64,000 nt of DNA from NCBI GenBank assembly GCA_032718475.1, contig JAUCBJ010001062.1, positions 36,993 through 100,992 on the forward strand, written 5' to 3'. The notes under the pieces are model-generated. The model was not told the origin of the DNA. It worked only from the letters and a program-made list of their open reading frames with translations, and searched no databases. Position numbers and translations under genes: made by a program. Numbering within the stretch: position 1 is the first letter of the stretch; every line of letters begins with the position of its first letter. Source of the stretch: Nemertoderma westbladi. Its lineage: Eukaryota; Xenacoelomorpha; Nemertodermatida; Nemertodermatidae. Positions 22,301-32,370 of this stretch are shown piece by piece.

Positions 22301-23218
22301 TATTAGATGACGAAACGAACCACAACATCGACAAGTAAGCGGACGGCCGTCAGTACCTGATGGGTTAACCTTCCTCTCTTGAACCAAATTTGATCTAATG
22401 TTCCCACCTCCGCCTGGATAATTAACACCCGATCGAAAAGAACCGAGATTGCTAGGCTTATAAGGTACATAATTTCGTCTTGTAGAATTGAAGTAGTTAC
22501 TTCCACCTGGAGTTCCACCAGCGCCTCTAAACCCCCGATATCCCTGGCCACGATAATAGCCCGCAGCTGCCAATGCCTCCTCATTCTCTGCCAAGAATAG
22601 CGGTTCTAGTTTTATTGCCGGATTTGAAGTTGTAGTGGAATCAGATGTCATGGATTTGCCAATAAACTTCTTCAGTGATTTTTGACTCTGATCATATAAT
22701 TCATCTTTCCTTGTATAATCTAAACCGGTAATTACAAGCAACTTCTCCTCTTTAGAAACACGCGAATTGCGAATTAACTTGAAAGCCAAAACTGCGGCAG
22801 GAAGTACGATGTTATGCTTCTTTATTCGTTGATATTTTTGGTCGAAGTTTGATATATACTCAAAAATTGTTTCTGATTGAGATTTGAAATAATCTTCAAA
22901 ATCTTCAAATTTCTCCAGACAGTCTTCCAGGTCGTCTTTCCCAAGTTTCAGATCGAGAAATCTAACAAGAGTGTCAAACCCATCGACCAACTTTAAATTA
23001 TCCAATGGAATTTCATCAAAAACTTTCTCGCGTATTTTCGAGGTATCATTGTCTGGAAAGGAGAGAGCAATAGCTATCGCTTGTTTAGGTTTTGGTAAAT
23101 CTGTAATTTCTCTCCATGCGAGCAACTCCTGCTTGTATCGCTCATATGACTTACTGGCGGAATTAAATGTTGGAGGGTTTATTTTGAAGGTTGTCGTTGA
23201 CGGACTGGGGGCTGTCAT
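19316..23218 (-). CDS. gag-pol: Copia gag-protease-integrase-RT polyprotein, cut at the LINE site
   Basis: Starts at ATG 23218, 169 nt inside the 5' LTR, the first Met of the long frame. The gag region (about 1-220) is followed by a Gly/Arg-rich stretch and a CCHC knuckle (CRCCGSFRHLIKDC, near 295-310). The protease has VLDSACTSTVCG instead of the common DSGA. Integrase has HRQFAH...CDVCKRF zinc residues and a D-D-E core with IAIDLKAWES, MSDNGGEF and GLCERIH. RT has RARLVARGFEE, TDIKSAFLQG, LKKCLYGLNDAARQF and HIDDFLHAG, where the usual box is YVDD. The genuine codons end at the LINE target duplication (19329). The last few codons to 19316 are LINE-derived AT sequence. No other break is seen. 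Confidence 0.92.
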   Translation of the reverse strand: MTAPSPSTTTFKINPPTFNSASKSYERYKQELLAWREITDLPKPKQAIAIALSFPDNDTSKIREKVFDEIPLDNLKLVDGFDTLVRFLDLKLGKDDLEDCLEKFEDFEDYFKSQSETIFEYISNFDQKYQRIKKHNIVLPAAVLAFKLIRNSRVSKEEKLLVITGLDYTRKDELYDQSQKSLKKFIGKSMTSDSTTTSNPAIKLEPLFLAENEEALAAAGYYRGQGYRGFRGAGGTPGGSNYFNSTRRNYVPYKPSNLGSFRSGVNYPGGGGNIRSNLVQERKVNPSGTDGRPLTCRCCGSFRHLIKDCPDTWENIAKVNITDNENHGIDYDNEQPLYFDESENVLLSVFASSNEMWQLGIEATNCAVLDSACTSTVCGEKWLNTYLSSLNDDDRKRVAFNSSKKMFKFGAGSKLASKGEYVLPAVIAGKNVSIRTDIVDSEIPLLLSKTSMKRAQMKIDLETDTAEVFGKVIALNMTSSGHYCLPISIPAEENMIFAVDFNGLEKCELHKVLLKIHRQFAHPSSVKFINLLQDAGVWKDSFSDIVNNITDNCDVCKRFTKTRPRPVVALPMANRFNEVIAIDLKAWESEWILHMVDVWSRYNISVFVSNKKTSTIVDKIMRNWVAYFGTMGAIMSDNGGEFSSDEVREISSILNVKVHTTAGYSPYQNGLCERIHAITDFMLKKLKEDQSKVAVEILLPWANMAKNSLQMWNGYTSNQLVFGQNPQIPCLMFDAPPALQGTTSSEIFAGHLNSLHAARKAFIESETNERLRRALRHKIRISEQIFHNGDLVYYKQDGKDRWLGPAKVVFQDGKVVFIRHGGVFLRVAPNRLLPVSSTQDQPATSVNNADDTATTSSVTEVKGNTNTILTESFSASGDSHSSPENVVKEQPILDDTSTPNSIVSVKNCSNYKPKAGDNIEVRNDDSNEWIPVKILGRAGKATGKFSNWYNVEEDNGNKHSFDLCTKEWRAINDVDFLNDVNLVIIPKNQHSTPDCLNAKQVELQKLIDYEVYEEVPYDNQQCISTRWILWYKGQEIRARLVARGFEENMKLATDSPTIGKYTMRIMLAIIASKGWTLKATDIKSAFLQGKTLERDLYLLPPKEANVSDNMVWRLKKCLYGLNDAARQFYISVVEKLTALGCLRSPLDPALFIYHDNQNNVAGILCSHIDDFLHAGDERFDNIISQLTQRFIVGKSVQHEFNYVGFELIHTVENFIVINQNKYVNDLNIPKLDFTRNKNDNLSNSELSLYRSLVGKLNWIVHGSRPDWNFELIQLSTRFKNAIYEDLLRVCKILRKIQVYI
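19329..19340 (-). repeat. LINE-A target-site duplication, right copy
   Basis: TGAATTTTTCGC, identical to 15503-15514. The duplication brackets the whole LINE and lies in the copia codons reading RKIQ. Confidence 0.9.
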
Positions 23219-23373
23219 GACTGCATGTACTAAACACTAAACGCTGAAATTAAACAACTAAAACACTAACCTCTGACACAAATTATCGTAAATTGTCGCT
23301 TGCTAAATTATCCCTTTAATTAACTACTTCGCATTAATTTCTTCGCTTGCTACGCAAATATAAATTCACAACG

Positions 23374-23384
23374 CTCTGCTACCA
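23374..23384 (-). promoter_or_regulatory. Copia primer-binding site (initiator Met tRNA 3' end)
   Basis: Read on the minus strand, TGGTAGCAGAG follows the 5' LTR after two bases. This is complementary to the CTCTGCTACCA 3' end typical of animal initiator methionine tRNA. It sits where minus-strand cDNA priming should occur. Confidence 0.8.
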
Positions 23385-23386
23385 AT

Positions 23387-23629
23387 TGTTAATCATCAAT
23401 ATCGAGAAATATAATAATAATATATATATATATGTGGCAGTTAGTTAAGATACCGGTATGCAGAACCGGGACAGTAAACTCAATTTACACACCACCAAAC
23501 ATACGCTACGATACATAAATAACTACTGCAGTCAATAACGATAGGCCTACAGAGCATACTACCAACCACCACCTACCGGTAGCTATAGCTAATACTGCAC
23601 TACAGTATCTGGTCATCTTTAGATTAACA
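23387..23629 (-). repeat. Copia 5' LTR
   Basis: 243 bp, TGTTAATC to GATTAACA on the plus strand, matching the left LTR apart from a few substitutions and one indel. AGAAT duplication follows at 23630-23634. It would carry the element promoter on the minus strand. Confidence 0.95.
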
Positions 23630-23843
23630 AGAATTATGCTAACTGGCACCTACTGTGCGGTCTTTACTGGGCATAATGAGCAGAATGGAATGCGAAGACA
23701 CTAACAACATTCTTACAGTAATATAATTCTAACCCCTTTCTGACGGGCCACGTCATTACGCATAATTAGGGAGAATAGGTAGGATGATGTAATAAGCTAC
23801 ACGGACAGTTACTGTTGTTACCTAGAAATTTTTATATTTTTAG

Positions 23844-24011
23844 ACGACGAGTAATGGATCGAGTGGAGGTGGCCCGAGCCCGCTATCTGTAGCGAGTGTA
23901 GACGAACCTCCAGTCAGTCTGACTACAGAACAGAAGGAATTAATAGAGTTGGTTGTATTGGCAAAGCAACAGTACATACTGCCGTCCCAGGTAGACCTCG
24001 GTAGAGTAACG
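23844..24011 (+). CDS. Candidate internal exon: nuclear-receptor hinge and start of ligand-binding domain (EcR-like)
   Basis: A 168-nt block (56 codons, phase 0 at both ends) lies between an acceptor (tttttatatttttag, 23829-23843) and a strong donor (ACG|GTAAGT at 24012). The frame opens with a Ser/Gly/Pro-rich stretch, then LTTEQKELIELVVLAKQQYI, then LPSQVDLGRVT. Ecdysone-receptor proteins have the same arrangement at the hinge to helix-1 junction (pattern L..EQ.ELI..LV..Q..Y..PS..DL.R.T). This would be a ligand-regulated transcription factor in the nucleus. The rest of the gene (DNA-binding fingers before it, helix 3 onward after it) is not visible here, so the flanking introns would be long and full of transposons. 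Family resemblance is by eye; LXR-type receptors are an alternative. It could also be an unlinked exon copy. Confidence 0.5.
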
Positions 24012-24707
24012 GTAAGTCTGTGTACATACTGCTGTCCTAACAGACACATAGAGTAACGGTAAGTCTGTGTACATACTGCCGTCCTAACAGACACATTGAG
24101 TAACGGTAAGTCTGTGTACATACTGCCGTCCTAACAAACACATTGTGTAACGGTAAGTCTGTGTACATACTGCCGTCCTAACAGACACATTGAGTAACGG
24201 TAAGTCTGTGTACATACTGCCGTCCTAACAGACACATTGAGTAACGGTAAGTCTGTGTACATACTGCCGTCCTAACAAACACATTGAGTAACGGTAAGTC
24301 TGTGTACATACTGCCGTCCTAACAAACACATTGTGTAATGGTAAGTCTGTGTACATACTGCCGTCCTAACAGACACATTGAGTAACGGTAAGTCTGTGTA
24401 CATACTGCTGTCCTAACAAACACATTGAGTAACGGTAAGTCTGTGTTCATACTTCCATCCTAACAAACACATTGTGTAACGGTAAGTCTGTGTACATACT
24501 GCCATCCTATCAAACACATTGAGTAACAGTAAGTCTGTGTACATACTGCCGTCCTAACAGACACATTGAGTAACGGTAAGTCTGTGCACATACTGCCGCC
24601 CTAACAGACACATTGAGTAACGGTAAGTCTGTGTACATACTGCCGTCCTAACAGACACATTGAGTAATGGTAAGTCTGTGTACATACTGCCGTCCTAACA
24701 AACACAT
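24012..24707 (+). repeat. 47-bp minisatellite, first array (about 15 units)
   Basis: Each unit includes TACATACTGCCGTCCTAACA, then GACACATTGA, then GTAACGGTAAGTCTGTG. Variants include tga/tgt, aca/aga and ctg/ccg. The array begins exactly at the donor of the candidate exon. The exon's own last 38 nt plus 12 intron nt (about 23962-24012 onward) form a diverged 50-bp first unit. Every unit therefore repeats an exon-intron boundary with a consensus donor GGTAAGT. Confidence 0.95.
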
Positions 24708-27053
24708 TTCAAGAAGCGAACTGGAAAGCTATGGACTCATAGTGGACCCATTGGTCACAAGTCCCAGATAGACCATATTCTGTTTCGTAGGAAATACAGG
24801 AGCTCTATACAAGACTGTAATGCATTTACACTTCGACCCTTCTCCAGTGATCACCGCCTTATTGTGGCCAAGGTAAGACTTAGTCTGCGTGCTAGCAGAA
24901 CAACGAAATCTGCCTTGCCGCGGCATGACTGGTCCTCTCTGTTGCAACAGCCAAGTGTGAGATCCAGCTTCACACTACAGCTGAGCAACAGGTATGAGGC
25001 TCTTGCCTCTGAGGCGGCAGATCACTGTGAGGGCTATACTGCCTTTACAGAAGCAGTTAAGTTAGCAGCTGCAGAAACAGTTCCTGTATACCCTCGAAAC
25101 AGGAAAAGGGCCCCCCTGGACTGACAACAAAATTCAGAAGTGCCGAAATGACCTTCATAAGGCGCAGAAAGAGTCCCGACTCAAACAGACTACAGCGGCC
25201 AAGAATGCAGTTAAAGCTGCATCTAGGTCCCTGAACAGGCAGTACTCTGTTAATCTACAGGAGCTAATAAACCAACAGGTTGATGCCATCAATGATGCTG
25301 ACGACAGCAGGCAATCATCCCAGGCATGGAAATCGATCAATCTGCTTACTGGGCGGAAAAGCCAACCAACCACCAAGGTTAAGGCTGAATCACCAGCCGA
25401 TCGCCTCAATGGTTGGAAGGCCCACTTTGAAAAGCTCCTCAATAATGACATGGTATTGCCTGATAACTTTATAGAAGTAAAAGTGTCTGAGTCTGTACTC
25501 CCAGATATTCCCATTGGCGATATCTCCTTTGCAGAAGTGAAGGCTGCTGCAAAGAGCATTAAGACCAATCGTGCCAGTGGAGTAGATGGTGTTCCCCCTG
25601 AGGTCTTTAAAATACCTGAGTGTTTAAAGCTCATCTATCCCATCATAGTAGACATGTACCGTACAACAAGAGTCCCACAAGAAATGAAAACAAATAAGTT
25701 GGTGCCAGTTCCCAAGAAGAGGAACCTAACACTCTATGGTTCTTTTCGGGGAATCTCATTGATCTCGATTGCTGCAAAACTATACAATAGAATTCTATTA
25801 AATCGCATCAGGGATCCCATTGAGAGACTGCTACGTGGAAATCAGAATGGGTTCCGTAAAGGTCGTGGGACCATGGAGCCCATTTTGGCACTTAGAAGGA
25901 TAATTGAAGAGTTATCAAAAAAGAAAGACAGGCATCTGGCTGTTATCTTTGTTGACTTCTTCAAGGCCTTTGATTCAGTCTCTCGCTCACGTATGTTCAG
26001 CATACTTTCATTATATGGGATTCCTGATGAAATTATTGCAGCAATCAGATCAGTATACGATGGTTCGACAACATTTGTGTCTACTGTTGACGGTGACACA
26101 GAACCATTTGAAGTGTTATAGGGCGTCCTCCAAGGAGACACACTTGCACCATTCTTGTTCATTATTGTGGTTGACTATGTTCTACGCATGTCCTTAGATC
26201 ATCATAATGATGATGGGGTGATGATAACTCCACCTACTGGCTCCAGAAGTCGAGCAAATCCTGCCAAGTACATAACTGATCTAGACTTTGCTGATGACTT
26301 AGGAGTACTCTCAGAATCATTAGAGGGAGCCCAGCGGCTCCTCAGCTCATTAGAAAATGCTGCTTCTAGTGTTGGTCTTTTTATTAACTCCAGAAAGACC
26401 AAAATTCTGACAGTTAACTTTGAAAGTCCTCAGCAAGTCTCTGATCGGATGAGCATAAGATCAAAGCAAAGGATGGTATGCTTGAGCATGTGGACGACTT
26501 CTGTTACCTGGGATCATGGATCCGGAAGTCAGGTGAGGACCTTCGAATACGTAAGGGAAAGGCATGGGCAGCCTTGAATAGGCTTTCCAGGATTTGGAAG
26601 TCACCTAGAATTAATCGGAAACTTAAGGTCCGATTATTTAGAGCAGCAGTAGTTCCAGTACTCCTCTACGGGAGTCCATGCTGGGCTCTAACTGCTGAGG
26701 ACACCAAATCTCTGGATGGCACATTCACAAGAATGCTACGCCGGGTACATTGTGTCAAGTACAATGCACACATCTCCAACCAGACACTATATAACATTGG
26801 AGGTGTCTCATTGGTTCCCCCAAGCTTGACACTAGAACAAAATCGCCTCCGCTTTGCAGGACATTGCTTTCGCCGTGAGGACCAGCCAGTGCATAATCTT
26901 GTACTTTGGCAGCCTCATGGAGTGAATAAGCATGGTGGACAGCCCATGACTTTCTTGAGACGCATCTTAAAGGACACTGGCCTTAAAGATGCGGATGATC
27001 TAGCAAATGTCATGGGTGATAGGGAGTTGTGGCGGTGCAATTTTGTTGACAAG
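24708..27053 (+). pseudogene. LINE-A copy, broken at both ends and in frame
   Basis: Closely similar to the LINE at 15515-19328, in the opposite orientation. It starts inside the endonuclease (just before the SQIDHIL motif) and stops at VDK, before PAQHS and the 3' UTR. Defects include an extra C in a C-run near 25109 (frame lost after RKRAP), TGG changed to TAG at 26119-26121 in the box EVLWGVLQGD, and a short insertion near 26458-26470 (after RMSI). The 5' end adjoins the first minisatellite array. The 3' end joins the 'taaatattaaataa' flank of the second array without a 3' tail, so it was deleted after insertion. It cannot be mobile. Confidence 0.9.
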
Positions 27054-27148
27054 TAAATATTAAATAAAATTCGCCAAATATTATTATCGCAAAATAAATT
27101 GCTGATACCCTGGCAACAGTTATATTTGCTGCCTCTCAATAATCAAAA
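27052..27148 (+). repeat. Array-flanking sequence, copy 1
   Basis: 'agtaaatattaaataaaat' through 'gctgcctctcaataatca' occurs again at 34516-34612. In both places it leads directly into the 47-bp array, and the match continues about 114 bp into that array, about 211 bp in total without a mismatch by my reading (offset 7464). Confidence 0.9.
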
Positions 27149-28748
27149 CACATACTGCCATCCTAACAAACACATTGTGTAACGGTAAGTCTGTGTACAT
27201 ACTACCGTCCTAACAAACACATTGTGTAACGGTAAGTCTGTGTACATACTGCCGTCCTAACAGACACATTGAGTAACGGTAAGTCTGTGTACAGTACATA
27301 CTGCCGTCCTAACAGACACATTGAGTAACGGTAAGTCTGTGTACAGTACATACTGCCGTCCTAACAAACACATTGTGTAACGGTAAGTCTGTGTACATAC
27401 TGCCGTCCTAACAGACACTTTGTGTAACGGTAAGTCTGTGTACATACTGTCATCCTAACAAACACATTGTGTAACGGTAAGTCTGTGTACAGTACATACT
27501 GCCGTCCTAACAAACGCATTGAGTAACGGTAAGTCTGTGTACATACTGCCGTCCTAACAAACACATTGTGTAACGGTAAGTCTGTGTACATACTGCCGTC
27601 CTAACAAACACATTGTGTAACGGTAAGTCTGTGTACATACTGCCGTCCTAACAAACACATTGTGTAACGGTAAGTCTGTGTACATACTGCCGTCCTAACA
27701 GACACATTGTGTAACGGTAAGTCTGTGTACATACTGCCGTCCTAACAGACACTTTGTGTAACGGTAAGTCTGTGTACAGTACATACTGCCGTCCTAACAG
27801 ACACATTTAGTAACGGTAAGTCTGTGTACATAATGCGGTCCTAACAGACACATTGTGTAACGGTAAGTCTGTGTACATACTGCCGTCCTAACAGACACAT
27901 TGTGTAACGGTAAGTCTGTGTACAGTACATACTGCCGTCCTAACAGACACATTTAGTAACGGTAAGTCTGTGTACATACTGCCGTCCTAACAAACACATT
28001 GTGTAACGGTAAGTCTGTGTACATACTGCCGTCCTAACAAACACATTGTGTAACGCTAAGTCTGTGTACATACTGCCGTCCTAACAGACACATTGTGTAA
28101 CGGTAAGTCTGTGTACAGTACATACTGCCGTCCTAACAGACACATTTAGTAACGGTAAGTCTGTGTACATAATGCGGTCCTAACAGACACATTGTGTAAC
28201 GGTAAGTCTGTGTACATACTGCCGTCCTAACAGACACATTGTGTAACGGTAAGTCTGTGTACAGTACATACTGCCGTCCTAACAGACACATTTAGTAACG
28301 GTAAGTCTGTGTACATACTGCCGTCCTAACAAACACATTGTGTAACGGTAAGTCTGTGTACATACTGCCGTCCTAACAAACACATTGTGTAACGGTAAGT
28401 CTGTGTACATACTGCCGTCCTAACAAACACATTGTGTAACGGTAAGTCTGTGTACATACTGCCGTCCTAACAAACACATTTAGTAACGGTAAGTCTGTGT
28501 ACATACTGCCGTCCTAACAAACACATTGTGTAACGGTAAGTCTGTGTACATACTGCCGTCCTAACAAACACATTGTGTAACGGTAAGTCTGTGTACATAC
28601 TGCCGTCCTAACAGACACATTGTGTAACGGTAAGTCTGTGTACAGTACATACTGCCGTCCTAACAGACACATTTAGTAACGGTAAGTCTGTGTACATAAT
28701 GCGGTCCTAACAGACACATTGTGTAACGGTAAGTCTGTGTACATACTG
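27149..28748 (+). repeat. 47-bp minisatellite, second array (about 34 units)
   Basis: Same unit as 24012-24707. Some units carry an extra CAGTA before CATACTG (52-bp form), and some have 'cataatgcggtcc' in place of 'catactgccgtcc'. The pair 'acatttagtaacgg' then 'cataatgcggtcc' recurs at about 27800, 28140 and 28665, so blocks of several units were copied together. Nearly all units keep GGTAAGT (one has GCTAAGT near 28054). The array ends abruptly at 'tgtgtacatactg|tgaaatgtatc'. Confidence 0.95.
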
Positions 28749-30942
28749 TGAAATGTATCAATGCTGTATCAATGTTTTATTAATGTGTAATACATCATCA
28801 ATCGATGTTGTTTCGTAATACCTCCAAACATGTGCCGATTTTGCTATCAGGGTTCTTGCCTAACAATTTGCAATAAACCTCCCGAAGGGCACATATGTAT
28901 AAACGACAAACTAATGCGATCAAATAGCTCCCTAATAAACCAATAGGACGAAAGGCGCGATTGCCAGTCGCGCGGACGCAATGTGCATTTACAATAATAA
29001 TTCTGACAAGCGAAAATTACGCAACTTAATAATTTAGCCAAAAGAGAGAGAGTGGTGACAAATAATGGCTGAATAGTACCGCTATTATAGCAGGAAGAAT
29101 TCACGGACTACGGACACACACACGCAAGAAAACCCGATCTGTTGTCCAAGTAAAAGTAAAAGCCTTTAAATATAAATCTGAGCCGATGTCATAGTGCAGT
29201 TATAAACTGTTAAAATGTAACTCAAGTCACACGCATATGGGAGAGACAAGTAACTGTAGTGATAAGTCGAGGTCAAGTGGTCATATGAAAGCAGTCAACA
29301 GGTAGAAAGGTTCAAACACTTACCGAGTTCCCGGCCCTTAGCGTCAAATAGAATCCTTTCCGTCTAAATCCCCTAATAAAACTGCAAACTAAATAACACA
29401 AATTATTCTGAAGTTGTGAAACTAATGGTCCTAACTAGGTGCCGTGAACTTAGTGTAAAGAACACTAATAGGTGTCCATCTAATATTTACACTTGCACAA
29501 CAGACACACAGAAACCATGTCACAACCCGACAGTAGAATAAGATAAGAAGATAGGATGTGGGATGTGAGAAGAAAAAGGGGGATGTGGAATCTGGGATAT
29601 GAAATATGAGAGGAAAGAAAGGGATGTGATGATACAACAAAGGCAGACTTAGATTTATAAAGATTAAATAAAATTTACAAAACTAAACAGACGGATTAAC
29701 CAACACTTACCGACATATATACAACTAACACAATCACGGACTAATTTACCTTAAACAACCCCATACATACAATGACACCCATACGCCCTGCTATATAATA
29801 ACCCCAGTAATGTAACGCTATGTGCCGCACTGTGCTCAAGTAACGGTTTGACGTCACACACTGCTTCCCCGCATACCTGTCACCGTGGCTTGGCGCCCTT
29901 CATCGAGAGGAGAAGATTTTCCTAACTACGTCATGGATGATCGGTTGAGAGCCCGCCCGTTGAATTAAAAGCACATCGAGGAAGATATATGATGGTGTTG
30001 AAAGATAAAATTAAATATACTAATAATTGCGACCCACCAAAGGCCGCCAAATGTATTATATTTACATTATGATAAATTTATAATAATTTAGTTTTAAATG
30101 TATGGCTCATCCGTTTGCAAATTGTGAAGTTGAAGGAAGGCAAAATAATTATGGAGCAATCGATACAAATAGTTAACAGGCGATGAGCCATTGGTCAATG
30201 AGATTATTGCGTATGAATATTTTAGTGTAGTACATCATAAATAGTTAGTTAATTTAAATTATTCACCAATATAATTTTGACAATATGGTCCTAACGCATA
30301 ATTCTAACTTATCACATAAAGAGAGATTATATAATTAAAAATTTATAATTAAAAATAAATAACATAACAGCCCCATTGAAATACATTATTAATTTTATCC
30401 GCAAAAGTCTTGAAAATCGAAGTAATCTGTTAATCCTAATAGAAACACAAATAAATCATTCTACATAGGACGTGTGTTAGATTCTGCCATAAGCATTTTA
30501 AGTAAATCAAAGGCGGTAAATAAAATCCCTTGGTGGTCTGACATTTAGTGCGATGTTAATTTCATAGACTACAGAGTGAATCTGTAATAGTCATGCCAAA
30601 ACGGCTAGAGCTACAAACTTTTCATGATGTATTAAATGTCGAAGTTATTTGGTATAAAACCTAATACACACGTTCGTGGGGCCTTCGCGCAGCACGAGGA
30701 CCAGTTATGAGATACAAATTAAAATTGTGCGACTGTATCACAAAATCAGGTTATGAGAGATTAACCCACACCACCAATTAATCAAAGAAAGGGGGACAGT
30801 ACGTGTTCACCCCTTTTAATCTGCACCCCCCCCCCCCCCCTCCCTTCCCACCCACCAATACATAACCGCGACATCTACCACCCACGGAAGGGTAGCACGA
30901 ACTTATTTCCAAACGCACGTTCAATATGCAAAGCCAGGTGGT
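28749..30942. other. 2.2 kb AT-rich noncoding
   Basis: Short ORFs here look like chance frames. A C-rich run lies at 30826-30850. The stretch 30675-30700 ('cgtggggccttcgcgcagcac') resembles, in reverse complement, 34175-34200 ('gctgcacgaaggccccacgc'), which suggests remains of a dispersed repeat. No gene, RNA gene or clear element end was seen. Confidence 0.5.
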
Positions 30943-31401
30943 TTATAGGAATATAATCAATGCAGTACTCGTCTTCATTATAAGCCTCTTTGCGTTCGAC
31001 CTGCTTTGTATTAAAATATATTTATTAAACGCAGGCTGACGCTCTTTATAATAATAATACCTAGGGATGCCAGCTTCCAGACTTTCAATCTTTACTGCCA
31101 CGCAAACCCCGCAGAGGAAGTTTTGGTTTGAGAGATCAAGCCCATCGGCAATTGGTGTTTCAATTTCGGTCCAGGAACTCTGACAATGGGAGCATTCAAT
31201 CTTAGCTGTGGTCCATTCCCGTGGTTTCGGCTTCCTTTTCTTCGTCCCAATGACAGATTCTTCTGAAGACATTCGATTCGCTATCAGTTTATTGTTGGCG
31301 TTTGTGTTTTGAAGTTGTATTCGAGTGGACAGTCGCGCCGGTTTCGAGGTAACCATACCGACCTGTGATAAGCATTGGTTTTGTTGAGTGCCGGTATTCA
31401 T
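30943..31401 (-). CDS. Unrecognised ORF with paired CxxC motifs, 152 codons
   Basis: Not recognised. The middle is basic (KKRKPKPREW), followed by CSHC and, about 30 residues on, CGVC, a spacing that could hold one zinc ion. The C-terminal 40 residues are Tyr/Lys-rich. The start is the first Met (31401); no upstream in-frame coding was seen. It could be an exon of a host gene, the N-terminal part of a transposon protein, or chance. No neighbouring domain supports any of these. Confidence 0.3.
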   Translation of the reverse strand: MNTGTQQNQCLSQVGMVTSKPARLSTRIQLQNTNANNKLIANRMSSEESVIGTKKRKPKPREWTTAKIECSHCQSSWTEIETPIADGLDLSNQNFLCGVCVAVKIESLEAGIPRYYYYKERQPAFNKYILIQSRSNAKRLIMKTSTALIIFL

Positions 31402-31637
31402 CTTCTCTCACCTCTTCAATGTCAGATGTTGCAAATACTGATAACACGAATAACGGTATATATTTCAATACTTGTCAATAGTAATATATATAATTTAGAT
31501 AACTATTTTATATCTGTACTGTTGAGCAAACTCTACATAAATTTCAACCTGTGTATCGCCGGTAGTGCTGTTGCTGTGCAAGTGCTGAAGTGCTAGTTGC
31601 CACCGGTCACGCGGTCAGCCGGTACCGGTAGTAGGGT

Positions 31638-31703
31638 GGTACCATGGCCTACTACACACAGGCCATGACAAGGACTTGCCGTGAAATTAGCGTAGGCTGA
31701 CTG
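31638..31703 (+). repeat. Inverted repeat, left arm
   Basis: 'ggtaccatggcctactacac' through 'gtaggctgactg' is the reverse complement of 33670-33740 with small differences (for example aggacttgccgtg against agtactttgttgtg). The arm itself holds a short hairpin, ATGGCCT...AGGCCAT. The two arms enclose about 2 kb. Confidence 0.8.
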
Positions 31704-32370
31704 ATGAATTATCAAATATTATATTTTCCACGAATGCAGGGTCCATATTTAAAAGAAGATGACTAGATTTTCGTAAAGAATTTAATTGAAACAGTATTTA
31801 ATAATTAATAAATTAATTATCGCTCGAGTTCCTGCAGCTTTTATTCGTTTGTGGCTGCCTCTGGCTATGTTTGTGGCAGGAATGTTTGAACGCTAATAAG
31901 TCGGTCAATCATGGATGAAATGGAACCAAACTTGGTACTCATGTAGTCTATAAAAAATTTAGAAATTCTACACACAGACAGACTTCTACAGTTCCCCGGT
32001 CTGCCGCTAGGGGGCGAATTAACAGAAACGTAAAAATAGCTGTAATTATAGAACCAACGATCAGATTCATCTGAAATTTAGTAGTAGTTACCTAAGAGCA
32101 TTGCTTAATTAGAAATTCTACAGAGACTTTTACAGTTCCTGTCTGCCGCTAGTGGGGAATTGTTAGAGCTCCAGTTCAACGTGCTTAGCACGGTTTAATA
32201 AACAATCAATTAATTATTTTATTCAATGCAGTAATTTTAACAGTAAAATGCAATGTATTCTATTTTTTAGTGAAATCAAGAGGCAGGAGGGGGGTGGGAC
32301 TGGACGAAAATCCCATCTTGGCGAATTAATATCCCGCCTCAAGGTTATCGTTCATATGCGTACCTCTGGC

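Larger units (their letters stand above)
14577..23634 (-). mobile_element. Complete Ty1/copia retrotransposon split by a LINE
   Basis: Both LTRs are present (14582-14819 and 23387-23629). Each runs from TGTTAATC to GATTAACA. The 5-bp target duplication AGAAT flanks the element exactly (14577-14581 and 23630-23634). The order protease-integrase-RT-RNase H is the Ty1/copia order. The LTRs differ by about five substitutions and one indel near the 'agctat' block, so it is a fairly recent insertion. A full-length LINE-A sits between RT and RNase H. On removal of the LINE and one copy of its 12-bp target duplication, the copia frame continues without a shift. Protease DSACT and integrase/RT details resemble the GalEa-like copia elements of aquatic animals (inference from memory of that group). 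Confidence 0.95.

Noticed and set aside
27257-27591. Minus-strand ORFs through the 47-bp arrays
   Set aside because: They arise because the unit lacks stops in some frames. The peptides simply cycle through the repeat.
24012-28748. CRISPR array
   Set aside because: The units are contiguous, about 47 bp, without unique spacers, in an animal-type sequence. It is a minisatellite.
29880-29990. Possible tRNA or small RNA in the GC-richer patch
   Set aside because: No cloverleaf or B-box pairing could be drawn.
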